Origin: Bacillota bacterium
GTDB lineage: Bacteria; Bacillota; Clostridia; Lachnospirales; Lachnospiraceae
Assembly (NCBI GenBank): GCA_023412855.1
Contig: JAEZRJ010000043.1
Location: forward strand, 1 to 51,649
Direction: 5' to 3'
DNA: 51,649 bases
This document shows positions 1 to 7,400 of this stretch, piece by piece; positions within the stretch are counted from its first letter, which is position 1; each line of letters opens with the position of its first letter. A program made the translations under genes and the position numbers. The notes beneath the pieces are model-generated. The model saw only the letters and a program-made list of their open reading frames with translations, had not been told where the DNA came from and ran no database searches.

Positions 1-292
1 TATCCATTAAATCAATTTGACAAAACCAACGGTATGCCAAATTTAAAGAGATTTCTTCCTCTAATCTACGTTCTGACTTAATTCCATAAAGGTAACCTAC
101 TAAAAGCATCTTCATAAGAATAACAGGATCGATGGATTTTCTTCCAATATTAGAATAGTATGGGGCTGCTTTCTCATAAATAAAATCAAAGTTTACACAA
201 TTTTTAATCTGTCTCAAAAGATGTTTTTCTGGAATCATGGACTCGATATCAAGAATTATCATCTGCATTTGTTTGTTTTGTTTTCCCATCAT
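1..292 (-). CDS. IS transposase, N-terminal part (IS1182-like, DUF772 type); runs off the window
   Basis: The minus strand is open from an ATG at 292 to the window edge. It translates to about 97 residues beginning MMGKQNKQMQMIILDIES and containing KSIDPVILMKMLLVGYLYG followed by an SERRLEEEI stretch. This is the N-terminal DUF772 helical domain typical of IS1182/IS5-related transposases, which lies ahead of the DDE catalytic domain. A strong ribosome binding site (GGGGAGG in minus orientation, around 303-309) precedes the start. The catalytic domain is outside the window, so intactness cannot be judged. A second in-frame ATG at 289 is possible. Family assignment is from recognised motifs, not from a search. 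Confidence 0.85.
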   Translation of the reverse strand, partial: MMGKQNKQMQMIILDIESMIPEKHLLRQIKNCVNFDFIYEKAAPYYSNIGRKSIDPVILMKMLLVGYLYGIKSERRLEEEISLNLAYRWFCQIDLMD

Positions 293-294
293 AA

Positions 295-353
295 AAAATC
301 AGCCTCCCCATATGGTTTCTTAGTTATATTTTACCATATCTGAAGCTGATTTT
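295..353. other. Nested inverted repeats at the IS end
   Basis: AAAATCAGC (295-303) pairs with GCTGATTTT (345-353). Inside it ATATGGT (310-316) pairs with ACCATAT (333-339). The structure covers the leader of the transposase gene. In mobile elements such hairpins often block read-through transcription from outside; that role is an inference here. Confidence 0.6.
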
Positions 354-362
354 GTTATTTTG

Positions 363-554
363 TCAACAGGTCCAAACTTTCACAGACTCTATAGTTTCTT
401 TCTTGCCAACAACACAGATTCGATTATAGATACAGGAACGAACAAAGTAATCTTTCTTCATCATTCCGCTGGCAAGAATGCGTGCTTCAATAGCTTTACG
501 TTCATATTCAGATACTCGAAAACTTATGGTTGGATTTTTATGTTGATTGTTCAT
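363..554 (-). pseudogene. MobC-like mobilization/relaxosome protein gene truncated by the IS
   Basis: The 63-codon minus-strand frame starts at 554 behind an AAAGGAG site. It reads NNQHKNPTISFRVSEYER then an IEARI..SGM.K.DY..RSCIYN segment. This resembles the N-terminal ribbon-helix-helix region of small MobC-type accessory proteins of conjugative and mobilizable elements, which help the relaxase nick oriT. Full family members are about 100-130 residues. This one ends after about 63 codons, in sequence that appears to belong to the neighbouring IS, so it is probably interrupted. No relaxase or T4SS gene is in the window. Family recognition is by motif pattern and is moderately sure. Confidence 0.55.
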
Positions 555-574
555 AGCAAACTCCTTTCAAAAGT

Positions 575-602
575 GGTGACTTGTCACCATAATTCATGGT
601 GA
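575..602 (-). promoter_or_regulatory. Overlapping inverted repeats upstream of the MobC-like gene
   Basis: GGTGAC (575-580) with GTCACC (583-588), and TCACCAT (584-590) with ATGGTGA (596-602), share a middle arm, so only one can form at a time. They lie just upstream of the ribosome binding site of the truncated gene. They could be a dimeric regulator operator or a mutually exclusive RNA switch; both are inferences. Confidence 0.45.
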
Positions 603-840
603 TATTTGCAGAGTAACAGTGACTCGCAAGCCACTGACTACAACTGCCTAGTGAATAATAAAAAAGTAGATTATATCAACCTTTAAGAGTTTAAAGTCTG
701 CTACTATTCTGCTACTAAAAGAGCGAAAAACAATGCGGAAAGCGTAACATTTTATGAAATAGATATACCAGAAACCGCTATTTATCAGCATTTGGCGAGC
801 CATGGTAAAATGCCCAGCAAGAGTTTGAGTAGAGAACAAA
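603..840. other. Gene-free stretch, probably mobile-element debris
   Basis: No convincing coding region was found on either strand. A short direct repeat (TCTGCTACTA at about 696-715, two copies) is present. The stretch ends at the hairpin at 841. Confidence 0.4.
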
Positions 841-885
841 GTCCCAAGAATGGCGTATTTATGCGATTCTTGGGACTTTTGTATG
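841..885. terminator. Rho-independent-type hairpin
   Basis: GTCCCAAGAAT (from 841) pairs with ATTCTTGGGAC (ending 876), with an additional inner GCGTA/TATGC pairing and a short T-run after it in plus orientation. It lies between the truncated MobC-like gene and the minus-strand cassette. Confidence 0.65.
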
Positions 886-890
886 GTGTG

Positions 891-910
891 TGATACCTTT
901 TTGATACCTA
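891..910 (+). repeat. 20-bp direct repeat, left copy (flanks the PLD cassette)
   Basis: TGATACCTTTTTGATACCTA. Its partner at 2659-2678 matches 18 of 20 bases in the same orientation. Each copy is itself two TGATACC half-sites spaced 11 bp apart, which would suit a dimeric DNA-binding protein or a recombinase core site. Confidence 0.55.
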
Positions 911-920
911 TTTCATGAAA

Positions 921-1584
921 TTATGAGTATAATGAGCTTTCAAATTCGTCAAAGCATAAAGTAAGAAATGTTTTTCGACTTTTTTGAATATTTAATGATT
1001 GCAATTGATTTTTTAGATCTAATATTGTCTTATGGACTTGTTCAGAATTTTCAATTTTTAAAACATGTGATTTTGTTTCAAATGAATCATGTGGTGGAGT
1101 ATAATTGTCAACATCATTAATAATTGTAAGTGGTATATCTACATCTGGAATAATAATGTATTCTCGACATCCGTGCGACATACTATAAGCACTTTTTTGT
1201 GAAGGTATAATAGTAATTAATGATTGGTATATTTTTGGGTGCATCGTAGTTTAAATTAACTATGATTAAAGAGTTATTTTGGCAAATAAGAGTAAGCCAA
1301 TCGGTGAGTTGATGAATTGAAAAATAACGAAAATTATGCTGTTGTTCATCTGTATCTATATATCCTATTCTATCATACTCGGACTTACCTCTCGATTTGT
1401 TTATAAAAGATAAAGCAACATCAAGTTTATCGGTGAATGAATATAAAATATCGTTTCTATTATTACAATGAGAAATCATAACATGACTATAAATCTGATC
1501 CAAAAGTGGGATATTATTGTTGTATTTTTTTGAATAAATACAATCTTGCTGTGTTTTCTTTATGGCTCTATATAATCTTGGCAT
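921..1584 (-). pseudogene. Frameshifted gene of unknown function with weak ADP-ribosyltransferase-like pattern
   Basis: Two minus-strand frames (1584 to 1183 and 1244 to 921) join smoothly if one base is removed from a run of five A on the minus strand (plus-strand T-run 1232-1236). The joined product is about 220 residues. Visible features in order are LYRAI near the N-terminus, YSFTDKLDVALSFI around residues 48-61, and CREYIIIPDVDIPL near residue 140. An Arg strand, a Ser/Thr-rich strand followed by an ALxF helix, and a late ExI strand ahead of a proline-rich loop are the order seen in ADP-ribosyltransferase folds, but the match is weak. It follows the helical-protein gene by about 50 bp in the same direction. 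It could be a real pseudogene or a sequencing error in a homopolymer. Confidence 0.5.
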
Positions 1585-1637
1585 TATTTTATTCCATTTG
1601 TGTTGATTTATGGCATATTTATTTTGGGTCTGAAAGA

Positions 1638-2174
1638 TTAGCGCCGATTTTTAGTATTTGATATGTTTTTGTTGGATTTTCCAAATGAAGATATTGCGTT
1701 CGCGCATATTTCGGTTAGAGGTTCTCCGATTGCTGCTTTATAATTAAAACCGAGAAGCTGCATTGTTTTAAGAGTATCCACGCTTATTAATTCTTTTATT
1801 TGTTCATAGCTTTCAACTTGTGCATTTACTTTTTGTATTTCGTCATCACCTTTTAGCATTGCACCTGCAAGTTGGATAGTCTTAAAAATTTCTAATAAGT
1901 GGGAAACGGTATTATGAAGATGCAAGATATCATCATCACTAATTACAACTTTTTCTAATTCTGACTTATATGATTGAGCAATTCTGATAGCCTCATCACG
2001 TTCAGTAAGGAGCTCATTTATTATTTCATCATATGTATTTCGTAGTTTATCTGAATTTTTTTCATCTTTGATAGCTTTAACTTTAGTTGAGACTGCTGTT
2101 GTAGTTCCTTTTACTGCTAGTTCCGCGAGAGATGTGCCGAGTGCAACTAATTCGGTTGTATATATTGTGTCCAT
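1638..2174 (-). CDS. Helical protein of unknown function (178 aa)
   Basis: An intact frame starts at 2174 behind a GGAGGAA ribosome binding site. The N-terminus (MDTIYTTELVALGTSLAELA) is hydrophobic and small-residue rich but not a clear membrane segment. Residues about 38-80 are strongly charged and helical (KNSDKLRN through YKSELEK), probably coiled coil, and a second helical block covers about 85-140. The end is Ser/Asn/Lys rich. I do not recognise the family. It lies between the broken PLD-like gene, 16 bp upstream, and the frameshifted gene downstream, all in one direction, which suggests a former three-gene operon. Confidence 0.65.
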   Translation of the reverse strand: MDTIYTTELVALGTSLAELAVKGTTTAVSTKVKAIKDEKNSDKLRNTYDEIINELLTERDEAIRIAQSYKSELEKVVISDDDILHLHNTVSHLLEIFKTIQLAGAMLKGDDEIQKVNAQVESYEQIKELISVDTLKTMQLLGFNYKAAIGEPLTEICANAISSFGKSNKNISNTKNRR

Positions 2175-2190
2175 TTAATTCTTCCTCCAA

Positions 2191-2643
2191 TTAATCTTTG
2201 TATTCGTTGTATAAAGAAATAAATTCATCAACGAATTTATTTACAAAATCTTTGTCGAGTGCAGTTGTAAATGTTTCATCATTATTTTGAGCATTTTTAC
2301 TCCAGTTATATGAACAGTGCATTACATATTCTAAATCAATTATACAAGATTTATCATACATGCGATTGCGTCTGTTTTGATTCCATATTGGAACGGTCAC
2401 AACATCGAATCTTTCAATCAATTCGCCCAATAAGTAATGATTTGTATCTTCTTTTGATGTGACATTTCTCACATGAATACCTTCATTTTTTCTAAATATA
2501 AGTTCGTCATATATACACGATTAGTAATCCATGCTACAGCGCATCAAATTAAGTATTTAGAGCTTCTAATACCTTGAGTTATGATTTCTTTTATTTCAGA
2601 AAAGATTGAATCATGTTCTTTAACGTTATACGTGTCAAGGATT
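2191..2643 (-). pseudogene. Phospholipase-D-like nuclease domain gene, degraded
   Basis: The C-terminal 93 codons are open (from an ATG at 2472). They contain YDKSCIIDLEYVMHCSYNW followed by SKNAQNNDETF and a V..F.DEF..LY tail, the second half of a single-domain PLD-like nuclease. In intact relatives the first motif is HxKxxxxD; here its His position is Tyr, and the usual Gly before SYNW is Cys. Upstream, in other frames, IFSEIKEIITQGIRSSKY and CAVAWITNRVY can be read, the expected N-terminal half. It is broken by a TGA at 2544-2546 (probably a former TGG) and by a 1-bp shift near 2505-2515. Loss of the catalytic His plus two disruptions argues for a pseudogene. Confidence 0.7.
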
Positions 2644-2658
2644 GTAATGAAATATCAC

Positions 2659-2678
2659 TGATACCGTTATGATACCTA
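2659..2678 (+). repeat. 20-bp direct repeat, right copy
   Basis: TGATACCGTTATGATACCTA, 18 of 20 identical to the copy at 891-910. The pair encloses the whole PLD-like cassette and little else. Confidence 0.55.
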
Positions 2679-2797
2679 AAAGTCTATCCACTCAAAATAA
2701 TATGAATAATGGATTTAAAAACGCTACTAAAGTGGAAATAAAAACACCGCACATATCGCTTTAAAGTGAATAATCAGGGAGTTTGAATAAGAATTTT

Positions 2798-2840
2798 AAG
2801 CCCACAAAGCCTTGTAAAATAAGGACTCGTGGGCCTTCTT
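2798..2840. terminator. Hairpin between the accessory cassette and the LacI genes
   Basis: AAGCCCAC (2798-2805) pairs with GTGGGCCTT (2829-2837), with an inner CCTTG/TAAGG stem. It is T-rich on the plus-strand side. It may stop transcription leaving the minus-strand repressor genes, although the minus-side tail is not a clean T-run. Confidence 0.55.
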
Positions 2841-2899
2841 TATATCGTTCGGCATGGAGCCCTACCAGAAAGCAGAGTCAATCGCCCCTCCAACAATCC

Positions 2900-3823
2900 T
2901 CACCCCCCCTCAACAGTCACATCCATAATTAACCTCTGCATAACCCCACTGGATTGATGTATCTGTTTCCACATTATATCAGTAGTCGCCGCCGCCTTCT
3001 TCGCCATATCCTGCATAATCATAGGAAAAGGAATAGCGGCTCCCGAATCAGCAGCATCGAAACAAATCAGCATAGAAGCGGGACAAATACCCGTAGTGCA
3101 TATAAAAGCATCATTAATAGAATGCGCAAATACTCCCGTTTCAGCATCTAAGCTTTCCGTCGATTGCCGAAGCCCCTCTAAAGAAAGTCTGGAAATACAC
3201 GACAAATCATAAGTTCTGGATATAACATCACAAAAACCTTCCAATTGCCGATCCTGCTGAGCAGCACTATATGCCTCATTCTCCAGGAAGATAAACCGAC
3301 AGCACTTTTTTCCAAGCATATATTCAGCTGCAAGCATACCGGCTTTGTAGTCGTCCACCCCCACATTAGAACACAGCCTGAGTGAGGAATAGGAATCTGT
3401 GAAGACCACCGGATAATCCTGCATGGTGAGCTCTTCTGCCATACTGTCAAAATCCCCCAGAAGAATAGCCCCATCCACATTGAATTTCTTCAGCATATCC
3501 ATACTATTACTGCCATCAATATTGTATACAGCAGGCAGATACCCTTTTTCCTGAATAAGTCCAACTAATTCCTTCAGCATATACAAGCGCATACGGCTGT
3601 GAAACAGGCTGTCCGGTTCTCTCTGCAAAATAGCAATAATTCTCGATTCGTTAACTATGAGACTTCGGGCGGAAGGATTAGGAATAAAATCGTATTTTTC
3701 AATTAAAGCCTGTATCTGTTTTCGCTTTTCATCGGATACCTTGTTAGGTACATGATTGATAACTCTGGAAACTGTGGTGGGGCTTACTCCCGCCTCTTTG
3801 GCAATATCTTTTATAGTAATCAT
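2900..3823 (-). CDS. LacI-family transcriptional regulator (second of a tandem pair)
   Basis: A 307-residue repressor. Residues 1-50 form the LacI helix-turn-helix and hinge helix (TIKDIAKEAGVSPTTVSRV, then ARSLIV). A periplasmic-binding-protein-like effector domain follows, with the family landmarks VDGAILLGDFDS, PVVFTDSYS and VGVDDYKAGMLAAEYML. It is shorter than the usual 330-340 residues, because the segment around the second ligand-binding lobe is compressed and the normal GFDD motif appears only as CFDAADSG. The start at 3823 overlaps the stop of the upstream LacI gene by 4 bp (ATGA), so the two are translationally coupled. Placement divergent to the maltodextrin operon suggests a role there; the sugar effector is not known. 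Confidence 0.85.
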   Translation of the reverse strand: MITIKDIAKEAGVSPTTVSRVINHVPNKVSDEKRKQIQALIEKYDFIPNPSARSLIVNESRIIAILQREPDSLFHSRMRLYMLKELVGLIQEKGYLPAVYNIDGSNSMDMLKKFNVDGAILLGDFDSMAEELTMQDYPVVFTDSYSSLRLCSNVGVDDYKAGMLAAEYMLGKKCCRFIFLENEAYSAAQQDRQLEGFCDVISRTYDLSCISRLSLEGLRQSTESLDAETGVFAHSINDAFICTTGICPASMLICFDAADSGAAIPFPMIMQDMAKKAAATTDIMWKQIHQSSGVMQRLIMDVTVEGG

Positions 3824-4857
3824 GGAAGACTCCTTTTGTGCTTCGATTCGGAAGTGGTCTCACGGCGGACGAGAGAAACAGGAAGCATGGCACTTTCCGA
3901 AGCTACACCCTCACGGCCGATCTGACTTAAAAGCAACTGTGCGGAAGTCCTTGCCTTATTGGGGATATCCTGTCGTATCGTGGTAAGGCCGGGAGATGAG
4001 TGCGCACATATAATGGAGTCGTCAAAACCGATGATAGATATATCTTCGGGAATTCGAATGCCCAATTCCAGCAGGCGATTCATCATATGAACGGCCAGTC
4101 TGTCACTGGTGCAAAACAGAGCACTGATTTCCCTCAGCCTTTCTTTGATCTCTTCAGCCGCATTCCGGAAAGCAGAATCTCTTTCATCTGCTACCAGAAA
4201 CATGTTTTTGCTTAATAATCTGATATTTTCTTTTTCAAATTCCTCTGAAAATCCTTTAATACGTTCACTAATAGCGCCGGCTTTGCTATAGGAATACCAA
4301 TAGGAGAGCACGGCTACATTTTTGTGGTCCAGATCAAGCAGATGGCGGGCAGCCAGACGTCCGCCGCCGTAATCATCGGTACCGACTTTATTGATGTTTC
4401 CCGATGTGGAATAGCTGTCGGTAAACACGATTGGAATTTGTATCTGGTTGTTGAGCTTGTGGACTGTGGAATCGGGTGCGCCTACGATAATAGCCCCGTC
4501 CACATGCCAGTATTTGAGTATTTTTATGGCCTGATCATAATCCTCCACGGATAAAAGCATGAGATAATAACCAGCTTCTTGTATTACACGGATGACCTCT
4601 CCAAAGAATTGGGAATGAAAAGGGTCCTCCAGAAAGTTTTCTTTACTATAGTTGAGCACCACTCCCGCAATAATTTTGGTATTGATACGGTTACCGGAGA
4701 TTGCAGCCTTTTTTTCTTTTCCATAATTGGTATCTTCTATAATTGAAAGTATTTTCTGTATATTTTCTTTCGATACTTTTCCGGCTTTGCCGTTTATCAC
4801 ATTCGAAACAGTAGCCGGACTCACATTGGCTAATTTAGCAATTTCCCGAATTGTCAT
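3820..4857 (-). CDS. LacI-family transcriptional regulator of the maltodextrin locus
   Basis: A 345-residue protein with a canonical helix-turn-helix (MTIREIAKLANVSPATVS at residues 1-18, then NVINGKAGKVS), a hinge region and a sugar-sensing domain. The latter has the landmarks VDGAIIVGAPDS, VFTDSYSTSGNINKVGTDDY and a full ISIIGFDDS followed by LTTIRQD. The frame extends upstream to 4941, but the ATG at 4857 begins the family domain and is preceded by an AAAGGA site, so I use it. It is the first gene of a leftward two-repressor operon with its own promoter at 4898-4926. It probably represses the divergent GH13-malEFG-pullulanase operon, as MalR-like proteins do in Firmicutes. Confidence 0.9.
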   Translation of the reverse strand: MTIREIAKLANVSPATVSNVINGKAGKVSKENIQKILSIIEDTNYGKEKKAAISGNRINTKIIAGVVLNYSKENFLEDPFHSQFFGEVIRVIQEAGYYLMLLSVEDYDQAIKILKYWHVDGAIIVGAPDSTVHKLNNQIQIPIVFTDSYSTSGNINKVGTDDYGGGRLAARHLLDLDHKNVAVLSYWYSYSKAGAISERIKGFSEEFEKENIRLLSKNMFLVADERDSAFRNAAEEIKERLREISALFCTSDRLAVHMMNRLLELGIRIPEDISIIGFDDSIICAHSSPGLTTIRQDIPNKARTSAQLLLSQIGREGVASESAMLPVSLVRRETTSESKHKRSLP

Positions 4858-4897
4858 AAGGGGTGTCCTTTCTGATAGTAGTAAATGCGTTAACCTA

Positions 4898-4926
4898 ATG
4901 ATATAAAATACATTTGCAATAGTCAA
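4898..4926 (-). promoter_or_regulatory. Promoter of the LacI pair
   Basis: Minus-strand TTGACT (4921-4926), a 17-bp spacer and TATCAT (4898-4903). A GTTAAC-centred sequence (TGCGTTAACC, about 4886-4895) just downstream of the -10 is a plausible self-operator. Confidence 0.7.
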
Positions 4927-4949
4927 GGCGATTAGAGGCATTTTGTCGA

Positions 4950-4973
4950 TTTGTTTACCTATTTGTTTACCTA
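4950..4973 (+). repeat. Perfect 12-bp tandem repeat upstream of the repressor promoter
   Basis: TTTGTTTACCTA occurs twice head to tail with no gap. It lies about 25 bp upstream of the minus-strand -35. Helically phased repeats of this kind may be activator or repressor sites. Confidence 0.6.
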
Positions 4974-5075
4974 AGTGGTAAAAGAGAAGCTGAAGAAGAT
5001 ATGAAGCGATAAATGCAATAAATCAAGCCTGAAGAAATAATATAGTTTCTGTTCACACGGTGGCTTAACACTAGT

Positions 5076-5228
5076 AGTCCGTTTGCAAATTTCACGTGCA
5101 TTATTACGAGTCTATTTTCCTGGCAGCACATAGTAAAAAGCCTCAGCGTAGCCCGCTGTGCCTGCGTTTTTCTATGGACCCCCGAAAAATATCCTCAGTA
5201 AAATGCACATGAATTTGCAAAACGGACT
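5076..5228. repeat. Long imperfect palindromic element
   Basis: The left arm starts AGTCCGTTTGCAAATTTCAC and the right arm ends AATTTGCAAAACGGACT. The arms align along their whole length to a centre near 5152 (GTAGCCCGCTG region). It is non-coding and could fold as one long hairpin, like a palindromic MITE. It directly precedes the dispersed repeat at 5235. Confidence 0.7.
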
Positions 5229-5234
5229 GCTTAC

Positions 5235-5345
5235 TGTTAAGCTGCGTAAGAACGCGATTCAAGGGATAAATTCTGCTTGGCAGGGTGAATTTATATGCAA
5301 AATTTTTGCATTGCAGAAATCATACGTTGCTGAGAATGGAGTGAA
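5235..5345 (+). repeat. Dispersed ~111-bp intergenic repeat, copy 1
   Basis: It begins TGTTAAGCTGCGTAAGAACG and ends GAGAATGGAGTGAA. By eye it is about 80% identical to the reverse complement of 36522-36633. Internal short hairpins (ATAAATTC/GAATTTAT; TGCAAAA/TTTTGCA) are conserved in position, although the arm sequences differ. Confidence 0.75.
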
Positions 5346-5392
5346 GGTTAATATAATATATGGGCAAAATATACTAATTATAAGAATAAGTA

Positions 5393-5421
5393 TTGACTTT
5401 TATGTGCAATAAACATATAAT
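5393..5421 (+). promoter_or_regulatory. Promoter of the maltodextrin/starch operon
   Basis: TTGACT (5393-5398), a 17-bp spacer and a consensus TATAAT (5416-5421), 51 bp upstream of the GH13 start. It is the only strong promoter seen ahead of the six-gene operon. Confidence 0.85.
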
Positions 5422-5472
5422 CACAATGGGAAAACGAAAAACCCAATAAATTACTAAGTGAGGCGATTAATA

Positions 5473-6759
5473 ATGGAAAGAGACAGCAAGAGATTAAGAA
5501 ACAGTATGATATATTCCGTATTCGTCCGCAATCATACAAACGAAGGGACCTTCCGCGGGTTGGAAAAAGACCTTGAAAGGATCAGGGATCTTGGAACGGA
5601 CATTATCTGGCTGATGCCTATATACCCTATAGGCAGAGTGAACAGGAAGGGAACTTTAGGAAGTCCTTATGCAATACAGGATTACAGATGCATTAACCCT
5701 GAGTACGGGACAATGGAGGATTTTTGTTCTCTCGTGGGAAAGATACATAAGCTCGGAATGAAATGCATTCTGGACATAGTATACAATCATACTTCACCTG
5801 ACAGTGTGCTGGTAAAGGAGCATCCGGAATGGTTTTATCAAAAATCGGATGGTGGATTTGGGAATAAGACGAGTGACTGGACCGATGTGATTGATCTCGA
5901 TTATAAGAACAGAAAGCTGTGGCAGTATCAGATAGATACGCTGAAATTTTGGGCGGAAATGGTAGATGGATTCCGCTGCGATGTGGCTTCTCTTGTTCCG
6001 GTTGGATTCTGGAACGAAGCAAGAAAGGCCGTGGAGGAGGTACGCCCGGGTTGTATATGGCTTGCGGAGACAGTGCATCCGGATTTTATTACCGAGAACA
6101 GAGAACAAGGATTTATAGCTCATTCCGATTGTGAGATGTACCAAGCCTTTGACATTACCTATGATTATGACATCCGTTCGGCCTGGGAAAGGTACTTGAA
6201 AGGGGAAATAACGTTAAATACATATGTGAATGCTATTAAGCAGCAGGAGAGCATGTACCCTGAGGACTACTGTAAGCTGCGTTTTCTGGAAAATCATGAT
6301 AATCCCAGAGCGGCCGGTTTGCTTTCAGATAAACGAAAGCTTGTGAATTGGATGGTCTTTTCTTACCTTTTGAAAGGAACGGCTCTCATTTACGCAGGTC
6401 AGGAGAGGATGATGAAGCATACGCCCGGATTATTTGACAAGGATGTGCTGAATTGGGAAGGCGGCGATGATTTAAGCAGTCTGATTCAGAAACTGTCCCG
6501 TATTAAAAGAGATAACCTATTCAGAGAAGGACGGTTTATTGCAAATGTGCAGGAGGAAACAGGAACCATACGGATGCGGTATGAAAAAGAGGCAGAAGGC
6601 ATCCTTATCATCGCCAATGTAGAAGATAGGGCGGAACGTATGATCGCGGACCTGCCGGAAGGTACATATAAGAATGAGCTGACTGACATGGAGGTTCTTA
6701 TAAGGAATGGGGAAATCACCATGACCGGAGAGCCTTTGGTGATTAGATATCACCGGTAG
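5473..6759 (+). CDS. GH13 family glycoside hydrolase (cytoplasmic alpha-amylase/maltodextrin-hydrolase type)
   Basis: A 428-residue protein with no signal peptide, so it acts in the cytoplasm on imported maltodextrins. The (beta/alpha)8 barrel motifs are all present: DIVYNHTS (region I), GFRCD with the nucleophile at about residue 170, WLAET with the acid/base Glu at about 199, and FLENHDN with the transition-state Asp at about 276. A short C-terminal beta domain follows. I chose the ATG at 5473 because GAGG lies 9 bp upstream; a GTG at 5458 would overlap that site. It is the first gene of the operon under the 5393 promoter. The exact specificity (amylase, neopullulanase or maltogenic) cannot be read from the motifs. 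Confidence 0.9.
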   Translation: MERDSKRLRNSMIYSVFVRNHTNEGTFRGLEKDLERIRDLGTDIIWLMPIYPIGRVNRKGTLGSPYAIQDYRCINPEYGTMEDFCSLVGKIHKLGMKCILDIVYNHTSPDSVLVKEHPEWFYQKSDGGFGNKTSDWTDVIDLDYKNRKLWQYQIDTLKFWAEMVDGFRCDVASLVPVGFWNEARKAVEEVRPGCIWLAETVHPDFITENREQGFIAHSDCEMYQAFDITYDYDIRSAWERYLKGEITLNTYVNAIKQQESMYPEDYCKLRFLENHDNPRAAGLLSDKRKLVNWMVFSYLLKGTALIYAGQERMMKHTPGLFDKDVLNWEGGDDLSSLIQKLSRIKRDNLFREGRFIANVQEETGTIRMRYEKEAEGILIIANVEDRAERMIADLPEGTYKNELTDMEVLIRNGEITMTGEPLVIRYHR

Positions 6760-6788
6760 GCAATGCAATATTTTACGCAGAGGTGTTT

Positions 6789-7376
6789 ATGGAAGATAAA
6801 ATAAGAGCTTTTTTGAAAAGGAGATTCCTGTCTTCGGGAATTTTTGAAGCAAGGACAGTAGGAAACGGAGCAGGAATATTACAATGCGTGTTTGTAGGGA
6901 TGATATTGGCATACTCCCTGTCACTGGAAATGCACCGGCTGGATTCAGATGCCGTAGCATTGGCTTTTCCGGGATTGACAAGAGAGGGATATCAGATGTT
7001 GTCCGCAGCTTTGGGCATTCTAATATATCCCCTGACTATTGTGCTTAATCTGATTTTTACGGCGATGGTGAGCGGTATGGCCATGATGTTGAATTATGGG
7101 GCTGCCTGCAGATTCTCCTATGGGGAATTTTTCCGGTTCATATCATATGCGGCTACTGTACCGGCGATTTTGGCCTCGGTAATTGGCACCGTACTATCGG
7201 TTGCTTTCGTATATCTTGTATATAACTTCGGTTCGGTACTTTTTGCATTATTTATATTTATGCGCAAGCAGAACCGCCTTACGGAAGAATTTGTCCGTGG
7301 GGGATTCGAGGAAGAACGGATAATACTTGCCGAATCCGCTAAGAAGGATGCGGATAGAAGCAGGATATCATCATAA
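6789..7376 (+). CDS. DUF1189 family membrane protein (YvdJ-like)
   Basis: About 196 residues with four to five hydrophobic segments (roughly residues 31-45, 74-100, 118-150 and 150-160) and basic, charged ends. The pattern and the position between a GH13 gene and a maltose-binding-protein gene match DUF1189 proteins such as Bacillus YvdJ, which sit in maltodextrin operons. Their function is unknown. I place the start at the ATG at 6789, five bases after AGAGG, rather than at the GTG at 6783. Confidence 0.65.
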   Translation: MEDKIRAFLKRRFLSSGIFEARTVGNGAGILQCVFVGMILAYSLSLEMHRLDSDAVALAFPGLTREGYQMLSAALGILIYPLTIVLNLIFTAMVSGMAMMLNYGAACRFSYGEFFRFISYAATVPAILASVIGTVLSVAFVYLVYNFGSVLFALFIFMRKQNRLTEEFVRGGFEEERIILAESAKKDADRSRISS

Positions 7377-7400
7377 AACAAAAAAAGAAAGGAAAGATCT

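Larger units (their letters stand above)
1..362 (-). mobile_element. Right-hand end of an insertion sequence (partial)
   Basis: The transposase start and its roughly 70-bp non-coding leader sit next to a gene that loses its normal C-terminus at about 363-375. This places an IS end there. The exact boundary and target duplication cannot be set because the other end is outside the window. Confidence 0.6.

Noticed and set aside
360..602. Plus-strand 80-codon frame
   Set aside because: It is the antisense of the MobC-like gene, which has a better start signal and family pattern.
5158..5412. Plus-strand frame of 84 codons
   Set aside because: It runs through the palindrome and the dispersed repeat and covers the operon promoter; no ribosome binding site.
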